A stretch of 6,305 bases of DNA from an uncultured Eubacteriales bacterium (GTDB lineage: Bacteria; Bacillota; Clostridia; UBA1381). A program made the translations under genes and the position numbers. Shown here in pieces: positions 6,301 through 6,305 of the stretch (within the stretch, counting starts at the first letter, position 1; every line of letters begins with the position of its first letter). The DNA lies in contig USPO01000095.1 of NCBI GenBank assembly GCA_900556575.1, positions 1-6,305 of the forward strand. Reading direction: 5' to 3'. Under the pieces are notes generated by a model. It did no database searches and was not told the origin of the DNA. It saw nothing but the letters and a program-made list of their open reading frames with translations.

Positions 6301-6305
6301 TTAAC

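Noticed and set aside
1..6305. tRNA, rRNA, CRISPR array, insertion sequence or attachment site
   Set aside because: No cloverleaf, regularly spaced direct repeats, transposase motif or terminal inverted repeats were seen on reading both strands.

Overview
The window looks like a piece of a low-to-moderate GC, AT-rich-intergenic Firmicutes chromosome, most probably a spore-forming, flagellated Clostridia lineage. Reasons: strong GGAG/AAGG-type Shine-Dalgarno sites before most genes, -10/-35 boxes with 17-base spacers, a class II (Gram-positive-type) EPSP synthase, a SpoVB/MurJ-like flippase and a FliB-type flagellin lysine N-methylase. No genus can be named from the sequence alone, and no mobile element, tRNA, rRNA or CRISPR array is visible.

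Layout from left to right. (1) 1-429, + strand: the C-terminal part of a nitrate/sulfonate/taurine-type ABC transporter ATPase whose start lies outside the window, closed by a strong hairpin at 434-479. (2) 430-781: an intergenic region that holds this hairpin, a good minus-strand promoter reading back into it (a possible small RNA or 22-codon peptide unit), and the promoter and ribosome binding site of the next gene. (3) 782-1837, +: orphan flagellin lysine N-methylase. (4) 1878-3146, -: monocistronic aroA with its own promoter and terminator, convergent with the methylase gene. (5) 3328-4833, +: polytopic MOP-superfamily flippase, divergent from aroA. (6) 4882-6243, -: MocR/GntR-like regulator, convergent with the flippase gene. 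(7) 6244-6305: regulator upstream region with short inverted repeats, cut by the window end.

The genes do not form one pathway; each is a separate, mostly monocistronic unit, and the convergent pairs are separated by only 40-48 bases with hairpins between them. This looks like ordinary chromosome rather than a genomic island. Most noteworthy are the regulator, whose aminotransferase-like domain seems to have lost the PLP-binding lysine and aspartate, and the small minus-strand unit between the ABC ATPase and the methylase gene. I found no convincing wholly new multi-gene system.
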